Shown: piece by piece, positions 22,101 through 37,100 of the stretch
Layout: every line of letters starts with the position of its first letter
How positions within the stretch are numbered: the first letter of the stretch is position 1
From: Mytilisepta virgata
Lineage: Eukaryota; Mollusca; Bivalvia; Mytilida; Mytilidae
Assembly (NCBI GenBank): GCA_028015205.1
Contig: CM051511.1
Span: forward strand, 4,154,001-4,218,000
DNA: 64,000 bases
Direction: 5' to 3'
The notes under the pieces: model-generated
Databases searched by the model: none
What the model saw: the letters and a program-made list of their open reading frames with translations, nothing else
Told to the model about the DNA's origin: nothing
Position numbers and translations under genes: made by a program

Positions 22101-25100
22101 CCTGTGCTTAACCATTTGGCCAATTTGAACTAAACTTTGCAGTAATGGTCCTTAAATGGTCTTCTTTAGAATTGTGTCTGATGACCCAAAATGTCAACAA
22201 ATATGGCCACCGCAGGAGAACTTATTATAGGATCCTATAGGAAAATTCATTGAAAAATCTGCTATTGCCAAACCACTGCACCAATTAAAACCAGGCTTGT
22301 CAGCAATGGTCCTTAAATGGTCCAGATTTGATTCTGATGACCGTTGTTGTTCCTGGATGGTCCTCTTTCAGAATTTTACTGATACTCTGAAACTACTGAG
22401 GAAAAGGGAACCAAACTTTGTAGCAATGATATTTATACTATGACGAAGACTATCAACTAAGATGGACACCAATGCCTAACATCAGAATTAATTTGAACTG
22501 GATAGGAAAATTCACTTCATATAGTCTTCTTCTGACATTCTGTGACCATCGCGACAGTAGATCCAGTTTAAACAATTTTGTTGGAAAAAAATAACTAGGA
22601 AATTTTGTCCATCTTAAGTATTATAGTAGTCTCAGGTATTATGAAAGAAATAAAAAAGCAAATACTTCTAAAATATGATATATTAAGGAATTTATTACAG
22701 ATAAAGATAATATTCACTTTTAATTAAATAGATAGAAATTAACAAAAATTTACTAGGAAAATAGGTCCATCCGGAGTTAAGATTATTAAATATTATTATT
22801 ATATTGAATAATGATTATATATTTTTCCTATTTTTATTTGCCTTGAGTTTTTGCTAATGTTATGTTGATAAACATCTTTTACATTCATTATGAAATGTAC
22901 TCACTACAAAAATCTTAATACTTTGTGGTGACCACATTTGACTCTTGCATTTAAAACTGAAAAAAAATCATCTATTGTGATATAGTAATGGAGCAAGACG
23001 AATATGATGAAGATTCTTGGTATTTACAAGAAAAAAATACATTGTTTCAAAAACCGAGAGTGAAAAATGGAATATTCGAAAAAAAGAGTTTCAAATTTTT
23101 CCCTTGATAATGGAAATTTATTCAACTTTATCATTCCTAGGAAAAATGTCACGGACTAACATCACTAATATTGGACTAATTTAACTAGTAAAATTTATCC
23201 ATTGTCTTCTTTTCCTAGAAAAAAAAATCCATCAGACTTATTTACCTAGGAAAAATAATCTGGCAGACTAATTTTACTGTTACATTTACATGTAGATGAC
23301 CCAATATTAAAAATTGACGTTTGATCCCACTTACCAAGGCAGCCTTTCAGTTACTGTTTTTTACCTGTGTGGCCAGCGGCGAAAGCAGGTCTAGTAACCA
23401 CTTGACTCCGTCAGTCCAAAAGTCCTTGTGTAGGTAACTCGGTCAAAGTTTTCTTGGCTTCTTCAAAAGGGAATGATTTTATATTTTCTCTGCTGCTTGA
23501 TAATGTTGAGTTATAAGGAATTTTTGGATGTGTCAAATGTCGTGCAGCCACATCCTGTTTGCCGATAGTCTAAAATTCAACAAAACTCAAAACACTGGAA
23601 AAATTTTCTTGGCTACTATAGAAGGGAAGGATTTTATATTTTGACTGCAGCTTGATAATGTTGAGTTGTCAGCTGTTTGCCGATCAATGAATCGTATGCT
23701 GCTGTGCAGGTCCAGACCCGGTTTTGGTCTTGTTTTATATGAATTTTTCTGTCGACTTCATTGCTTATATTAAACGTAAAAAATATCAAATGTCCTTAGA
23801 CTACAACAAAAGCAATCTTTTCCATTAGTAAATATAAAATTCAAGCTTTTCACAAGTGAAATGCATGTAAAATATTATTGTATATTCTCTTTCTCTGTCA
23901 TATGTTTAACTTTAAGTTTGATATAAATAATATGTAATAAATAAATAAACTCATTTAGAGATAATTTATATAGACAATAACGATTATGATATGATTTATT
24001 AAATACCCCATACTTTCACCGATTTTTCTTTTGTATTTGTATTAGAAACTATTACATAAAAAAAAATCTTCTTGTCAGCAAGACTATTCAATTTTTGAAC
24101 TTTGCAAAAACAATAATGAACAATTAAACACTAAAAGCTAAATAAAGATTTATTTTTTTTAATAAAGTGTTAAACAAAGCTATATAGAAAACATTTTGTA
24201 GTGATTTTTCACCACCATGGGGAGTGGGGAAATTAAAAAATATGTTGATGGCACTGTATGTATATCTATAAAATAAACTCATAACCCTTTGCATAATCCT
24301 CTGTTTATATAATCACTGTATCAAATTCTAAAAAAAACAATCGATAAAATGTTATGATAGAGTCAAGACAGATAACTCTTGACCTAATGTCATTTGGTAA
24401 CGTCTCACCTTAATATTTGGAAAAATTTATTTACAGTGAAACTTGAAAAAGAAAAAATCCTGTATAAACTGGAAACCTATCAAAATTGAACTTTTGTATC
24501 GTACCTAAAGTAAATAAACCTTTGTAATAAAAAAAAAATCTTCTGTCCCAAATGGGTTTTGTTTAGTTAGATTTTGCTGTATTTAAGAAGAGGTACAGTC
24601 TACACTTCAATATTTGTGTTTATTGTTTGAATTGTATTTTTGTGGAGATTGTTTTAAATTACAAGTTTTAGATTTTAAATTCCAAAGATCGCTAACATTA
24701 TTTATATCACATACAAATTTCATTCTATTTTTAGACAGAAAACTTTATTCAAGAGGCAGCATTGTTGCAAGGAAAGGTGTAGAAGAGGATTTTATAGGCT
24801 ATGTCCACAAAACAAGGGAGATAACTTCTTCAAATTTCCAGCACAGAAAGTCTAGGGATTTAACAACCGGTGATTATCCTGATCATAATGCCGATACTCA
24901 TAATGATCTAGAACCTGATGACACAGAATATGATGATTCTTTGGATCATGAAAATGATTTAGAACATGATGCTGCACATCATGATGGTAGAGAACCTGAT
25001 GACACAGAATATGATGATTCTCCGGATTTAGATTTAGATCATGATGGTAGAGAACCTGATGACACAGAACATGATGATTCTCTGGATCATCAAAATCATT

Positions 25101-28100
25101 TAGAACATGATGCTGCACATCATGATGGTAGAGAACCTGATGACACAGAATATGATGATTCTCTGAATCATCAAAATGATTTAGAACATGATGCTGCACG
25201 TCATAATGGTAGAGAACCTGATGACACAGAATATGATGATTCTCCGGATTTAGATTTAGATCATGATGGTAGAGAACGTGATGACACAGAACATGATGAT
25301 TCTCTGGATCATCAAAATCATTTAGAACATGATGCTGCACATCATGATGGTAGAGAACCTGATGACACAGAATATGATGATTCTCCGGATTTAGATTTAG
25401 GTCATGATGGTAGAGAACCTGATGACACAGAATATGATTCTCTTCATCAGCAAAATGATTTAGAACATGATGCTGCACATCATGATGGAAGAGAACCTGA
25501 TGACACAGAATATGATGATCCTCTGGATCATGAAAATGATTTAAAACATGATGCTGCACATCATGATGGTAGAGAACCTGATGACACAGAATATGATGAT
25601 TCTTCGGATTTAGATTTAGATCATGATGGTAGAGAACGTGATGACACAGAACATGATGATTCTGTGGATCATCAAAATGATTTAGAACATGATGCTGCAC
25701 ATCATGGTGGTAGAGAACCTGATGACAAAGAAAACAATGATTCCAAGCGTCCTCATAAGGATCCCAAGCGTCCTCATAAGGATCCCATGATAAATTTTGT
25801 TCGTAAATACTACAAGAATAAAGGAAAGAATATGAAAAGCAGTAGCCTAGGAAAATATTCTCCAAACATTGACATGAATTCTTCCAGACAAAATTTATCC
25901 ATGCCGAGATCTGGAGACAATGTTTTCCTGAATATTCAAAAATATAAATTACCAAAATATGGTAAGAGTGGTTTAAATTTTCAAAGTGTCAATACAAGGC
26001 ATAGCTTGTACAAAAACATGTCTAAATATCCTGGAAGTTCAAATTCTAATGGTGGAAGTGAATTACCTGCATTTAAAATAATGAAACCAAGTGGTATAAT
26101 AAATTTACACCCAAATCACAGTCATAGTATTATGCACAAACTTAATGACGTCATGCAGAATTACACACAAAATCTCACTCATTCAACAGAATATATATTG
26201 GTTCTGTTGAGAAAAGATGTCTCTCGTTTACTAAACATACTCAATATGTCAAAGTCTGACTTACAAAATCTAGAAACATTGTTAAAACAAAAAGCTAACC
26301 AACTGAAAAACAAATATAACACCAGTTCTATTAATGGACATACAGGATATGCATTTGCACATATAATGCAGAAATTTTACAATATGTCATACAAGGCTTC
26401 CAGGGATGCTGTTCTTCAAGAGATGAGACAAATCAAACACCGCATGGACCAGTTTGAAGCTTGGAGACCTTGGAATAAATGGTCAGCTTGTCCTAAATCT
26501 TGCAAAGGACCAGGATACAGAATGAGAGAAAGGAAATGTCTAATTAGAAACAAATGTATTGGCAGAAGTATAGAATTTGCTCCTTGTCCAATTGATTGTT
26601 CAGGTAAGTCAACAAATTTATTGTTATGATATCTGTTACGCAAGGAAGGTGTTGAGTCCATAAAATGGGGGGGATTAATTTACATTACTTTAAAATGGAT
26701 AATGACAGTAAATTATATTTCTCAGACATGATTTTTTTCCGTTTTCAATCCAAATTTCCAGTTTTTGGAAAGATTGCAAATCATTCCTATGGCATCAGTC
26801 TTCAAAACCGGAAGTGTGGCCTCTTTGATACCATTACACATTTATAGTACATAAAATGTAGTTCCAATGATAACAGCAGTTTTTAGCTCACCTGGCCCAA
26901 AGGGCCATGTGAGCTTATGCCATCACTTGACGTCCGTCGTCGTCTGTTGTCTGTCAGTGTTGGTGGCGTCCTCGTAAACTATTTCAAGAATCTTCTCCTC
27001 TGAAACTACTGGGCAAAATACCTTCAAACTTTAACTGAATGTTCCTTAGGATATCTAGTTTATAAATTATGTCTGAAGTTTTGATCTATGAACAAACATG
27101 GCCGCTGTTATAAAAATTAGAACATAGGGGTCAAATGCGGTTTTTGGCTTATATCTCAAAAACCAAAGCAATTAGAGCAAAATGTTCTACCAGGCATGAA
27201 ATTTTCAGATGAATCGGACAACCCTTTGTTGGGTTATTGCCCCTGAATTGTTAATTTTCAGAAAATTTTGCAGTTTTAGGTTGTTATCTTGAATATAATA
27301 AATAAAAACAAACTGTAAACAACAAAAATGTTCAGCAAAGTAAGATCTACAAATAAGTCAACATGACCAAAATCGTCAATTGACCCCTTATAAGAGTTTT
27401 TGCCCTTGAAAGGGTCAAGGTCATTGAAAAAGTCCATAGCAACCAATGAAAAAGTCCCTAGCAACCATATATATTTGGGTTCAGGACCCTACAATTTTCC
27501 TGTTCAAGTCAAAATGTAAGGTCAGGAGTCAATGCCATTGAAAAAGTCCATATCAACCGATGAAAAGTCCCTAGCAACCATATATATTTAGGTTAAGGAC
27601 TTTATAATTTACCTGTACAAGTCAAAAAAAAGGTCAAGAGTCAATGCCATTGAAAAAGTTCACAGCAACCGATGAAAAAGTCCCTAGCAACCATATATAT
27701 TTCGGTTCAGGACCCTACAATTTACCTGTTCAAGTCAAACTTGAAGTTCAAGAGTCAATGCCATTGAAAAAGTCCATAGCAACCGATGAAAAAGTCCCTA
27801 GTAACCATATCAATTTGGGTTCAGGATTCAATATTTTAGCTGTACATATCAATATTAAGGAAAAAATTGTGACGGTATACATTATTTCGAAGACATGACA
27901 CGTGGGTGATGAATTTATCAGAATGAATCTACATTTGAACGAAGATACAGCTTCACGTTACATTTCCACTGAGGGCATATAAACTGATATAGAAGGCTTG
28001 TACATTCATAGTTTTATTTTAAAGATTATCGATTTAACAATAAAAAGTATTATGTTGCTTAAATAAATGTTAACGAATATTTATTCTTTTAGTTTTAGGA

Positions 28101-31100
28101 TTGACCCTTTTAAATTATGCATGTTTTGAACTTTCAGCCATTTTATAGGTATTTTAACATTCCAGTCTGAGAAATGTGCTGTAGGCATTTAATTAAGTTA
28201 TTCATTTGAATTGTTTATTAAAAAAAATCAATCTGCCAAACCTCTGCTTAAATTTCCATTCATAATTATGTATATCACAACACAAAATATTGATGGTGAA
28301 ATGGATCAAGAATTTATATAGAAGAATGGATATAGTTATTTCGGGAACCCAAAAATAACTCCAGGAACCCCCATACATGCGCATTGGCAAGGTGTAGAAA
28401 AACTTCCATGTGCCTGATTTACATAATTGTTTATTTAGATAAACTTGGAAGTTGGATTTTTTGGAGTTGAAATTTGAAAAGCAAGAATGAATGTTTAATC
28501 TTTTCTCTGTGTATAACATACTTGAATTGTCCCATACAGGAGGGCGATTCGGGGGAAGAAGTGGCCTTGTAGCGTTTCACTTCACCCCAACTCTTGTCAA
28601 AAGCGAAGCTGAAGTCACCTGAACTCGTGTCAAAAGCGAAGTTTGAGTTGACTATAAATTTAATTACTCATGTTACTCGCCTGATCCATTTCAATGGTCC
28701 AAATTGCGAATATGACAACCGTTATTTTAAGAAAACTCCGACTCATGTAGTGAAAATAAAATCCATGCCGCCATTTTTAGGGTTAGGTTGCTAAGCAACC
28801 AAAACCCTTATGCCGTCGGTCGTTTGGTTGGACAATGAAGGAAACTTTGGAAATCTGGTGTTTTGTGGAAAAAGTTGGACCAGAAGTTTTTGAAACTATG
28901 TTTTTATGAGTAAATATGCAAGCTTAGCCTTATCTAGGATTGAAGCTTAAGCAAGGCTAGTTAAGCAGCTTTTTATTTCGATTTTGAGATGACACATGCG
29001 CAAAGAAACCTCCATATTTTCCGAATTACGACTATATTTATATTTGAATATCATATAAGAAAATAAACATTCCGCGGTAAAATAGTCCTAATATTTGTTG
29101 TTGCTGTTGTAGTTGTTTTTTAATAGAAATGTAACTGAAACACACCGAGAAGTGTAATTGTCCAGTTATTTAATAAAAGATGTGTGTTTTATTGACGATT
29201 TCCTTTTTGTTTTGAAAGCCGTATAAAGTATTCGCGCCTTTTAAAATGTACAATGCTATCGGCGTAAGGATTTTGAATGTTTACATTTGCACGGATATCT
29301 TGGGAAGGATTACAATCAGGTTTATTTTCAAAAGATTTCAAAGGTAAGTTCCATTTTTGTTGTGAACATGATTGTTAACTTATACAGAACATATTTTGCA
29401 CATTATTTGCTTATTCTTCTTGTAATTCTGATGGTATTTTGTGTATTTGATTAACCTTTTGACCTGATCATCGTGACTTCATTTTGTCAAACCTGTTGGT
29501 CAGTGATAGAATTGCATACAGGTTATTTGAAATGCCGACAACTTGCACATTAAGATTGAAAAACAATGTGTTTATCATTAATTTAGAAAACGGTATTATC
29601 GAAAGTATAATGGGTTTATTTTAATTGAAAGCTTGAATGTTTACGTTCTGATCTACCTGCACATGTAGTGTAAATAGAATCCTAGACACTTCGGTACCTG
29701 GACATTTTGGTACTGAGACAATTCGGTACTGACTACATTTCGGTACTGAGACATTTCGGTACTGAGACAGTTCGGTACTGACTATGGACATTTCGGTACC
29801 GAGGTTAGACATTTCGGTACTGAGTAAATTGTGTTATATATTTGTAGGGCATTACACTAAAAGCGTGGAATTTTAATAAGGGGATTCTTTGTTAGGCTAC
29901 AAGGCAAAATAAGAACAAAGAAAATAAACATTTTAAATATTTAATATTTATAAACATCAGTATTTGAATGTAGTTTATGTACACTATAGTAACGGCACTG
30001 TTTAAAAAAAAGTTCAAAAATCTACAACACAGATGGTCCATAAACGGAGGCACACTGCACAGCCTCTTGTCTTGCATAGACTTCATTATGGCAGTCACTA
30101 CATTCATTGGCCATTTTGAAGAATAATGTGTCTAGTAGTCCACCCAATTTTATAACAAAATTCAGAGCTTCCATGATTTCTCAAATTCGAAGTTTGGCTT
30201 GTGTATCGGCCGATCTCCTTTGATATTTAAAATGTTATTTAAATGATTAAAAGAAAACGGTCCGAGTTAAAATACTTGTGAAAAAAAAAAAAAAAAAAAA
30301 AACAATTATCAATAATATATTTATTAACAACTTTTTCAATTACCGATGATTGCTAAAATAATGATAATTGCAAAATCAACAATTCTTTATTAAAATTGAC
30401 GTCAAACAAATATATCATTTTACAGTTATAACATCATTCTTAGTTCTTTATTGATACATACATAATTTATACAATTATAATATCTCACAATTTATAACAA
30501 ATTGTTAACAGTACATAATCAAAACTTAGATCATTTGTCATTTTATAACAGTTCATATATAATTTTATTGATAAAATAACACAAAAACACAATTGTCAAC
30601 AATAATTTTTTTTTCTATTACCGAAATGTCTTACATATGGTACCGAAATGTCTCAGTACCGAAATGTCTTAGTACCGAATTGTCTTTTTCAATTGGTACC
30701 GAAATGTCCAGGTACCGAATTGTCTTGATACCGTGTAAATATATTGTAGAAATGACCCCCTTCTACAATTGTCCAAACTTTGTCTTTTTATATAACCTTA
30801 ATAACTTGAAGACCTTTGATTTCTGTTTATTTTAATTCATCAAATCATTATTATGCGTTTGACTTTTTAAAAAAATTCAATTTAGAGTGATAATTCAAGA
30901 AGCGTTAGCCGACTCGTGCTTTCTTTGATTGATTAGTGCATATTTATTGAAATAATCATCAGCAATGTTTGTACAAATAAAAGTCAAATGCTAGCAACCT
31001 AACCCTAGCAGTGCTATGCACTTTGATTAGCTTTTGCTATCACTTGGCGTCTATCGTCGTCCATCGTAAACTTTTCACATTTTCATCTTCTCCTCTGATA

Positions 31101-34100
31101 CCACTGGTCCAAATGGAATTCAACTTGGCAGGAAGCCTCTATGTAAGGTCCTTTTTAAAGCCTGCTCATTTCGTCCCGATCGGACAACAAACATGGCCGC
31201 CATGGGCAATTGTTGTTTCTGATTGGCTGATTTTCAAAAATCTTCTCCTCGGAAACTGCTAGGCCAAATGGAACAAAACTTGACAGGAAGCATATATATG
31301 GGGGGGGGGGGGGGGGCGTTTCCTCATTTCGTTTCGATTGGACTACAAATATGGCAGTAATGGACAGTTCTTGATTCTGATTGGCTGATATAAAAAAATC
31401 TTCTCCTCTGAAATCGCTTAGAAGGCATGCAAGTTGAATTTGCCTTAAACCAGTTGAACTGTAATTTAGAGAATGAATCTTAATTTCTTTAAAAGAAATC
31501 ATTAGAATAAGACTATCTCTTCAAATAAAAACATAATCAGTGCGGATTGGTTCTTGGGAACTTCACATAATGACTTCTCCATGTATCCCTCCACTTCTCC
31601 TTGTTAGCTTCAGAGAGAAATGACACATTTCCATCCATGTTTTGAAAATACAGCCATTTTGATTGTTTACCTTCTGTTCCATTCACGTATAATAGGGTAG
31701 TCAGTTACATGTATCATCCATTCTTGGGAACATTACTTTTGAATTAATTTATTGTCAAAATTAATTGTGTATGTACTAATGTGACGATTATTTCTTTAAT
31801 GGACCCATTATTGGAGAAAAACCTTACGATTATCTGTTGACTCAGTCATGCACATGAATCTAAATTTTTTAAGTCATGTCAAGTAAAATTACGATCCAAT
31901 AACGAATATTTTAGTAAAATTTATAACTTAAACAAATTGAAATCTTATTGAAAATTCTCTTCATACCCCGGAATGTAGATCTATTTTGAATAAAAAAAAT
32001 ACTCAATATTTCAGGAAAAAGGCAAAAATTCATTGTAATTGATCTCACATATTAGCAGAGAAAAAATCTGTGATAAAATTCCATTTGAAATTATACACAA
32101 CTACAGTTGCAATCTTTCCAGTGGTGATTTCCAGCACTTTGATTGTAATTTGAACTTTTTTTGTTTCATTTAATTATTATACATAACAATATGGCCTCAT
32201 GTATAGCATAGAAAGATGATTCACCCTAGAGTACTGAATCTGGCTATTATCCATCATGGGGGCTACTTAAGGTACGAACAATATTGTCCTATGAATTTTA
32301 CATTAAATGTATGCGATAATAATTTAGAAATTACAAAATGAATTCTTGTAAAATTAATAAATTATAAAGTTATCTGATGGAACCATTGTGCTAGCACATT
32401 CTACTCTCCCAAAATACTTCTTACATGTGAGGATGTTCACTTGTGACATTTCTGACTTTTGATAAAAATTTGGAGTGTTCATAGGAAATACATTGTAATT
32501 TTTTTCCCAGTAACCCCTATATTTAGCTCACCGTCCGTTGCCCGTAAACTTTCACATATTGATCATCTCCTCTAAAACCAATGGAGCAAATTTAACAAAA
32601 CTTTACAGGAATGATGTATGGAAGGTCCATTACTAAGATTGCCGAAATTTTTCCGATCCGCCAAAAAACATGGCTGCCAGAGCAGGACATAGTTTAAGAT
32701 TGGACCCTATGGGAAAACAGGTTAAAGTTTATCTCCTCTGAAACTACTTGAGCAAATTTAACCAAACTTTACAGGAATGATGTATGAAAGGTCCTTTACT
32801 AAGACTGCTGAAATTTTCCGATCCACCAAAAAACATGGCTGCCAGAGCAGGACATAGTTTAACATTGGACCCTCTGGGAAAACATGTTAAAGTTCATCTC
32901 CTCTGAAACTACTTGAGCAAATTTAACCAAACTTTACAGGAATGATGTATGGAAGGACCTTTACAAAGATTGCAGAAATTTTTCTGATCCGCCAAAAAAC
33001 ATGGCTGCAAGCGCAGGACATAGTTTAACATTGGACGCTATGGGAAAATATGTTAAGGATCATCTTCTCTGAACTTACTAAATAAAATTAAACCAAACTT
33101 TACAGGAATGATGCATGGAATGTCCCTCACAAAGATTAATAAAATTTTTTTGCGATCTGTTTAAAAATATGGCTGCCAGCGCAGGACATAGTTTAACATT
33201 GGACCCTATGGGAAAAACATATTTTGATCATAGGCTCTGAAGCTATTGAAGCAAATTGAATCAAACTGTACTTGAATGATGCGTGGAAGGTTCTTAACAA
33301 AGATTGCTCATTTCGTTGCAATTCAACAACACACATAACCACCAACGAGGAACGTGGTTTAACATTGGACCCTATGGGACAAACATATTTTGATCATCTC
33401 CTCTCAAACTATTGAAGCATATTTAACCAAACTGTTCTGGAATGATGTATGGAAGGTCCTTTAGAGGGATTGCTCATTTCGTTCGAATGCGACAAACATC
33501 ATGGCTGACAGCAGGAACATAGTTTAACATACATGCCTATGGAAAAAAACATATTTTGATCATCTCCTCTAAAACTATAATAGCAAATTGAATAAAACTG
33601 AACTTGGAATGATGTATGGAAGGTCCTTTACAAAGTTGGCTCATTATGTTCAAATCTGAGAAAAACATGGCCGCCAGGGGGGAAATACTTTTAATTTTGG
33701 ACCCTATAAGAAAAATATATTTTGATCATCTGCTCTGAAACTTTTGAAGCAAATTCAACCAAAGAATTGATGGAAGTTTGTAGAAGCATTTTGTCAGGTG
33801 AGCGATACAGGCTCAGCCCACTGAGCCTCTAGTTATTTTCATTTTCTGAAAGGACTTCTTTCAAATGTTCAGTTTGTAAAATATTTCAAAAATTTAGTTA
33901 TTCCTTCCATATGTTTTAATTATCGTCTTTCAATATTATTTTCCCAATGTATTTCTTATGAAAAATCCAGAGAACAATTTTTCCCGCCAAAAATTTGAAC
34001 TTTTCAGTTGATAATATCTCAAAAACAAGTAAACGAACATATACTTTTTTGTTAATAATTTTAAAGCATTTCACGTTCACTTGTAAAAAATGTATAATTT

Positions 34101-37100
34101 AGGAAAACGGTGTTATTTTGAACTTCAGAAGTAAACATCCTTAAAAGCCACATGTGTATCTGTGGAACCTTCACAAAACGTGAAGTTGAAATGGAGGGAC
34201 TGCTTTTTCTACAATACTTATCGCAATACCTATCTTTATCTTACCAAATATCGCAATATATATCATTTGTCTCTGGATCGTATCGTTGAAACTCTAGTAC
34301 AGCATGTCCTTTTTTGATGCCCCCCACGAATGTGGCTGGGACATATAGATTTACCCTTGTCCGTCCATACATAGGTATGTACTTCCCGATTCGGTTAAGT
34401 TTGCATTTAGCTCCATTTCTCAGAAACCTATAGTAATATATCAATGATATTTCACCACTACAGTCCTCTTATATAGTACAACGCAGTTCAGAAACACATG
34501 GGTCGCTATGACCTACATTTCATGCTTCAGTGACTTTGGTTAAGTTTTGCGTTTAGGTTCATTTCTTTGGAACTAAGCATAGTGTATCAATGAAACTTCG
34601 TCAGTGGATGTGCCTTGGATAGAACTGAGCATTCATAGGTGGGGATCCATGTCTTACAGACACAATTTCTAGTTTCTTTGCGATTTCAAATAAATCAAGC
34701 CTTAAGTTGAACATCAAAGGATGAACTGCATAGATATATCATTTCCTCATTGATACATATATGTATGCGGCATCTTGATGTTTGAAAATAAGTTACTGTC
34801 TTGACACCTCAGTTCATCATGTTCATGGAATGGATTTTTTGCATTTTGAAAGTCTAAACATTAGAATTATTAATATTAGATAGTCTTTTGTTGGTTAATT
34901 AACCTTATTGTGTCATCCAAGAAAACATAAAAATTGTCAAGTTGTTTATAATGGTTTATATTTGTATACCTCACAAATGATTTTGAATGGGAAATTTCCA
35001 GTAGTAAAATTCATGCACTTGAAAATTTTAAAAAAAATAAAAAATTTAAAATTATCAACTCGGACATATCCTTAAATTTGTAAAACTGTTATTTTAAATA
35101 AATGTTTTATTAACTTTGTGCATATTTCATGCAAAAGAGGGTTGTAATACTTAATTTTATAAAATCTCATAGAAAGAGTTCTCTCCCTAGTCCCTTTTAC
35201 ATTGAAAATTCCATAGGCAGAATTTTGTTGTTTCTCTGGAAGACATGATTGAACGAAATCAGGTAAGTTCAACTGTTTCAGTTACGACTTAGCTCATTGC
35301 ATCTTTCACCCAAGTGACTAGCTAGAAAATTCAAATTGATTAAGGTACATGTATTCAAATTTTGAAAAATCCATTCCAGGGACTGAGGTGTCCAGACAGT
35401 AGGTACATAGCTAGTGTATCTAAAAGATTGCCAATAACATTACTATTATTGTGCATGTAAAATTCAGGTTTGGAATAATAAATTGTTTTCTGGATACCTT
35501 GATTCACTTTTACCTACATTTTATGCATGAATGATTTAGGTTATGTTTTGTATAATGGTTATGTAATAAGAATTTACTGGTCATAGGAATGATACTTTGC
35601 CAGTGTAAAGAGCTTCGTATTAATAGTAACAAAAATCCATGTATGAATTTAGTTTTCTGTAGTAAATGATTTTGTAAAAAAGACATAGAATTAAAGAATT
35701 TGGTTTATTTAAATTTTGCTGGAATTGGCTTAAGGAGTAAATAACTGAAATTTCTGTATATTGGATCTTGAGTACCTTTATAATCAGTTTGTATTTTCTT
35801 ATCTCTTGGCTGAAATATTTGAAAGTTACATAAGTCTTAACTAAAACAATTTAATTTACCTGATTTTGTTCAGTCATGGCTATCAGCAAAGAAAAACATT
35901 TCCCCTAAGGGACGACATCAAAAGATCAATGTCGGATAAAAAACTTAATTTAAATTGTTTTGGAGTTTTGTAATCCGACATCGATTTTCTGATTGAAAAA
36001 TACGGATTCAACTTTGGCCCTAACATATGTTTGGACTTTTAAAGCAAATAAAAGCCATCAAATCGTACTGGAAAGCAAATTTTTACCGAGAGTATTGGGG
36101 CGAAATCAATCCTAGTATCCACGTCGTTCAAACGCTTTATCAATCAAGAATTTTGAATGATATGAAACCATATACAGATCAACACAGATTGATGCATACT
36201 AAAAATTCACATCACTTTTTTCCAATATTTTTTTTAAAGTGATGACTAAGTCAGTATATAGAACAAACATACATTGTTGAGGAAAAACAGGACCCATGAT
36301 ACAGAAAGTATACTCTCAAACCATATGCCCACATTGGTCAATCAATTTTTCTCAAATTAAGTTAAGATGGGGGTGGGGGGGGGGGGGGGGGGGCTCAGTG
36401 AAAAAACTATGTGAATTAAGTTTTTCATCCTACATTGAAATTTTGATGTCGTCCCTAAAGATTTTTCAATGTAACAGAATAATCAGTTATCCAATGAGAT
36501 TCTTTTAAATTAAGTATTACATCCATGGGTTGCATAAAATATACACAAGGTAAATGAAAAATATTCAAAATAATGGTTTAACAATAGCCTAATAGGATAG
36601 GTCTGATTTCATTTGTCATTCAAATTTTCTTTTCATTTTCTGCTTCAAGTGCATTATTTTTTCTATTTGAAATTCCCTATTGGGAATCATACATGTAATT
36701 AGGGTATAAAAATATAACCTTATAAACAATGGGTGTATTAATCAACAAAACAAAACTGATAATTCCAACATCTATAAACCTTCAAAATAAAAACAAATCC
36801 ATTTCATGTCATGATGAACTGAGGTTTCCGGAAAATAATACATAGAAATGAATAATGAATTGTTTTACTTATTTTACTGAAATTTACCAGTGAAATAACT
36901 TTCATAAGTTTAGGTGACTCTGCCTCTGGAATATACAATATATGTACATTTAATTGTCCTAAAATATAGAGTTATTTTGGAAGGACATAAACACTACAAG
37001 TGAAAACAAGTGTACCAGATGATACTACATGTAGTATGATATTGAAAAAATGTTTGACACCCTTTTTTGCAAGTAAATAGGCCAGTTGCAGGATAAACCT

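Noticed and set aside
24614..24734. Extension of the repeat exon to an upstream ATG-like start
   Set aside because: A splice acceptor at 24734 and a phase match to the exon at 19508-19641 show that this part is intron.
24852..25955. 367-codon minus-strand open frame, His/Leu/Cys-rich
   Set aside because: It is the complement of the Asp/His coding minisatellite; GAT and CAT codons rarely give stops in reverse. It has no start context or domain.
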